33,002 nucleotides of DNA from Seison nebaliae. Its lineage: Eukaryota; Rotifera; Pararotatoria; Seisonacea; Seisonidae. Within the stretch, counting starts at the first letter, position 1, and the number at the start of each line of letters is the position of its first letter. Made by a program: the position numbers and the translations under genes. The notes below the pieces were generated by a model. It did no database searches. It saw nothing but the letters and a program-made list of their open reading frames with translations, and was not told where the DNA came from. Shown piece by piece: positions 32,966 through 33,002 of this stretch. Where the stretch lies: NCBI GenBank assembly GCA_023231475.1, contig JALJEE010001502.1, positions 1 through 33,002 of the forward strand. Direction: 5' to 3'.

Positions 32966-33002
32966 CTTCAAAAAAAATTTTAACTTAGAAAAACTTATAA
33001 AA

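Noticed and set aside
1-33002. tRNA or rRNA genes
   Set aside because: I looked for B-box-like GGTTCRAN-CC strings with a matching acceptor stem and for conserved rRNA blocks and found none. A covariance-model search would settle this.

Overview
The window is nuclear DNA of an AT-rich, gene-dense invertebrate animal. It carries animal families (DEG/ENaC channels, spastin, beta-1,4-galactosyltransferase-like enzyme, HPRT, mitochondrial DLST, eEF1B). Almost every gene is broken by very short introns, mostly 40-60 bp. Poly-Asn and poly-Ser tracts, intergenic gaps of a few hundred bases and about 70 percent A+T would suit an astigmatid mite or a nematode; the sequence alone does not decide.

Layout. 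At 0.2-0.44 kb lies a degenerate 30-bp tandem repeat. At 1.75-11.49 kb are three tandem, same-strand DEG/ENaC sodium-channel paralogs of 11 exons each, with the same splice phases throughout; a piece of a LINE lies between copies 2 and 3. At 11.7-14.06 kb are divergent eEF1B (minus) and HPRT (plus). HPRT is made of eight short exons and is easily missed as one gene. At 14.5-16.3 kb is a low-complexity protein of unknown function. At 16.6-18.9 kb is a GNAT acetyltransferase (minus), divergent from DLST (plus, 19.4-20.9 kb). At 21.3-22.8 kb is a decayed LINE with recognisable endonuclease and reverse-transcriptase blocks. At 23.3-25.3 kb is an unrecognised multi-exon gene for a probable single-pass membrane protein. 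At 26.7-28.0 kb is an intronless spastin-like AAA ATPase, convergent with an intronless, enlarged beta-1,4-galactosyltransferase-like gene (28.4-30.3 kb, minus). The last 2.7 kb holds a long inverted repeat, a second LINE remnant and a cluster of GTTTAAAC palindromes.

The genes do not form one pathway: the channels are a local expansion and the rest are mostly housekeeping genes packed in divergent and convergent pairs. The most unusual observation is the 5' splice site. Of 52 introns placed by reading frame and homology, 47 begin GTT and 5 begin GTA, whereas most animals strongly prefer a purine at +3. Other points of interest are gene conversion between channel copies 1 and 2, a moved splice donor in copy 1, altered phosphate-binding residues in HPRT, and an unplaced membrane-protein gene.
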